Positions 63,976-64,000 of a stretch of DNA of 64,000 nt are shown here, in pieces. Position numbers and translations under genes: made by a program. The number at the start of each line of letters is the position of its first letter. Position 1 is the first letter of the stretch. The DNA is from Salinicoccus albus DSM 19776. Its GTDB lineage: Bacteria; Bacillota; Bacilli; Staphylococcales; Salinicoccaceae. The notes below the pieces were generated by a model that worked only from the letters and a program-made list of their open reading frames with translations, was not told the DNA's origin and made no database searches. The stretch is taken from the NCBI RefSeq assembly GCF_000385175.1, contig NZ_ARQJ01000019.1, positions 1 to 64,000 on the forward strand, read 5' to 3'.

Positions 63976-64000
63976 TCAAAATTCCTCCTTAAAGAATTTC

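Noticed and set aside
1-64000. CRISPR array, prophage, insertion sequence or rRNA operon
   Set aside because: No spaced short repeats, phage genes, transposase genes or rRNA-like stretches were seen; the only mobile element is the partial group II intron.

Overview
The window reads as chromosomal DNA of a low-to-mid GC Gram-positive coccus of the Staphylococcaceae, most like a halotolerant Salinicoccus or close relative (inference from content, not from any search). Pointers are the qoxABCD quinol oxidase, an IsdG-type heme oxygenase, the HssRS-HrtBA heme-stress module with an exact HssR-type direct repeat, a class III fructose-1,6-bisphosphatase, a YumC-type ferredoxin reductase, a TarM/TagE-like and TagF-like wall polymer pair, a betaine BCCT carrier, acidic surface proteins and strong AGGAGG ribosome binding sites.

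Layout. 1-291 is the 5' part of a group II intron on the minus strand that runs off the left edge and sits directly behind the alsT terminator. 337-5568 holds uptake genes: AGCS amino acid symporter, a PfoR-like PTS IIC protein, a decayed M20 peptidase and metNIQ with a short MetN. 5662-9482 is a two-component system with two PepSY proteins. 9606-14363 has thymidine kinase, a TetR stub, an aldehyde dehydrogenase, dhaKLM and a DoxX-like protein. 14540-18442 is qoxABCD. 18543-28557 is a mixed run: quinone-oxidoreductase-like protein, IsdG, BCCT carrier, an IDO-like 2-oxoglutarate dioxygenase, Hsp20 under a CtsR box, a BAAT-type hydrolase and fbp. 28756-32272 is a sodium symporter cluster with a 48-residue accessory protein and a metal-ligand-less M24 protein. 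32377-40502 holds a CHAP protein, a formate-dehydrogenase-like protein with its DUF1641 partner, DinB, TSUP, fructosamine kinase and CHAD proteins.

40693-48525 is metal and heme defence: copA behind a CsoR-type promoter, hssRS, hrtBA, then azlCD and tRNA-Ala(GGC). 49344-54764 has UspA, a SulP anion carrier, a catalytically dead resolvase-like protein and cysD-cysNC. 55006-63975 has YumC, a cadD remnant, an RluA-type pseudouridine synthase, the wall polymer glycosyltransferase and TagF-like polymerase, an SGNH hydrolase, a PAPS-type sulfotransferase and an SDR.

The most interesting reading is functional: SulP (possible sulfate entry), CysD plus CysNC (ATP sulfurylase and APS kinase, making PAPS), a PAPS sulfotransferase and a teichoic-acid-like polymer locus all lie within 13 kb, with no sulfate-reduction gene among them. 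This resembles rhizobial NodPQ-NodH and suggests sulfation of a surface polymer or another secreted molecule in a Gram-positive coccus. It is an inference from gene content.
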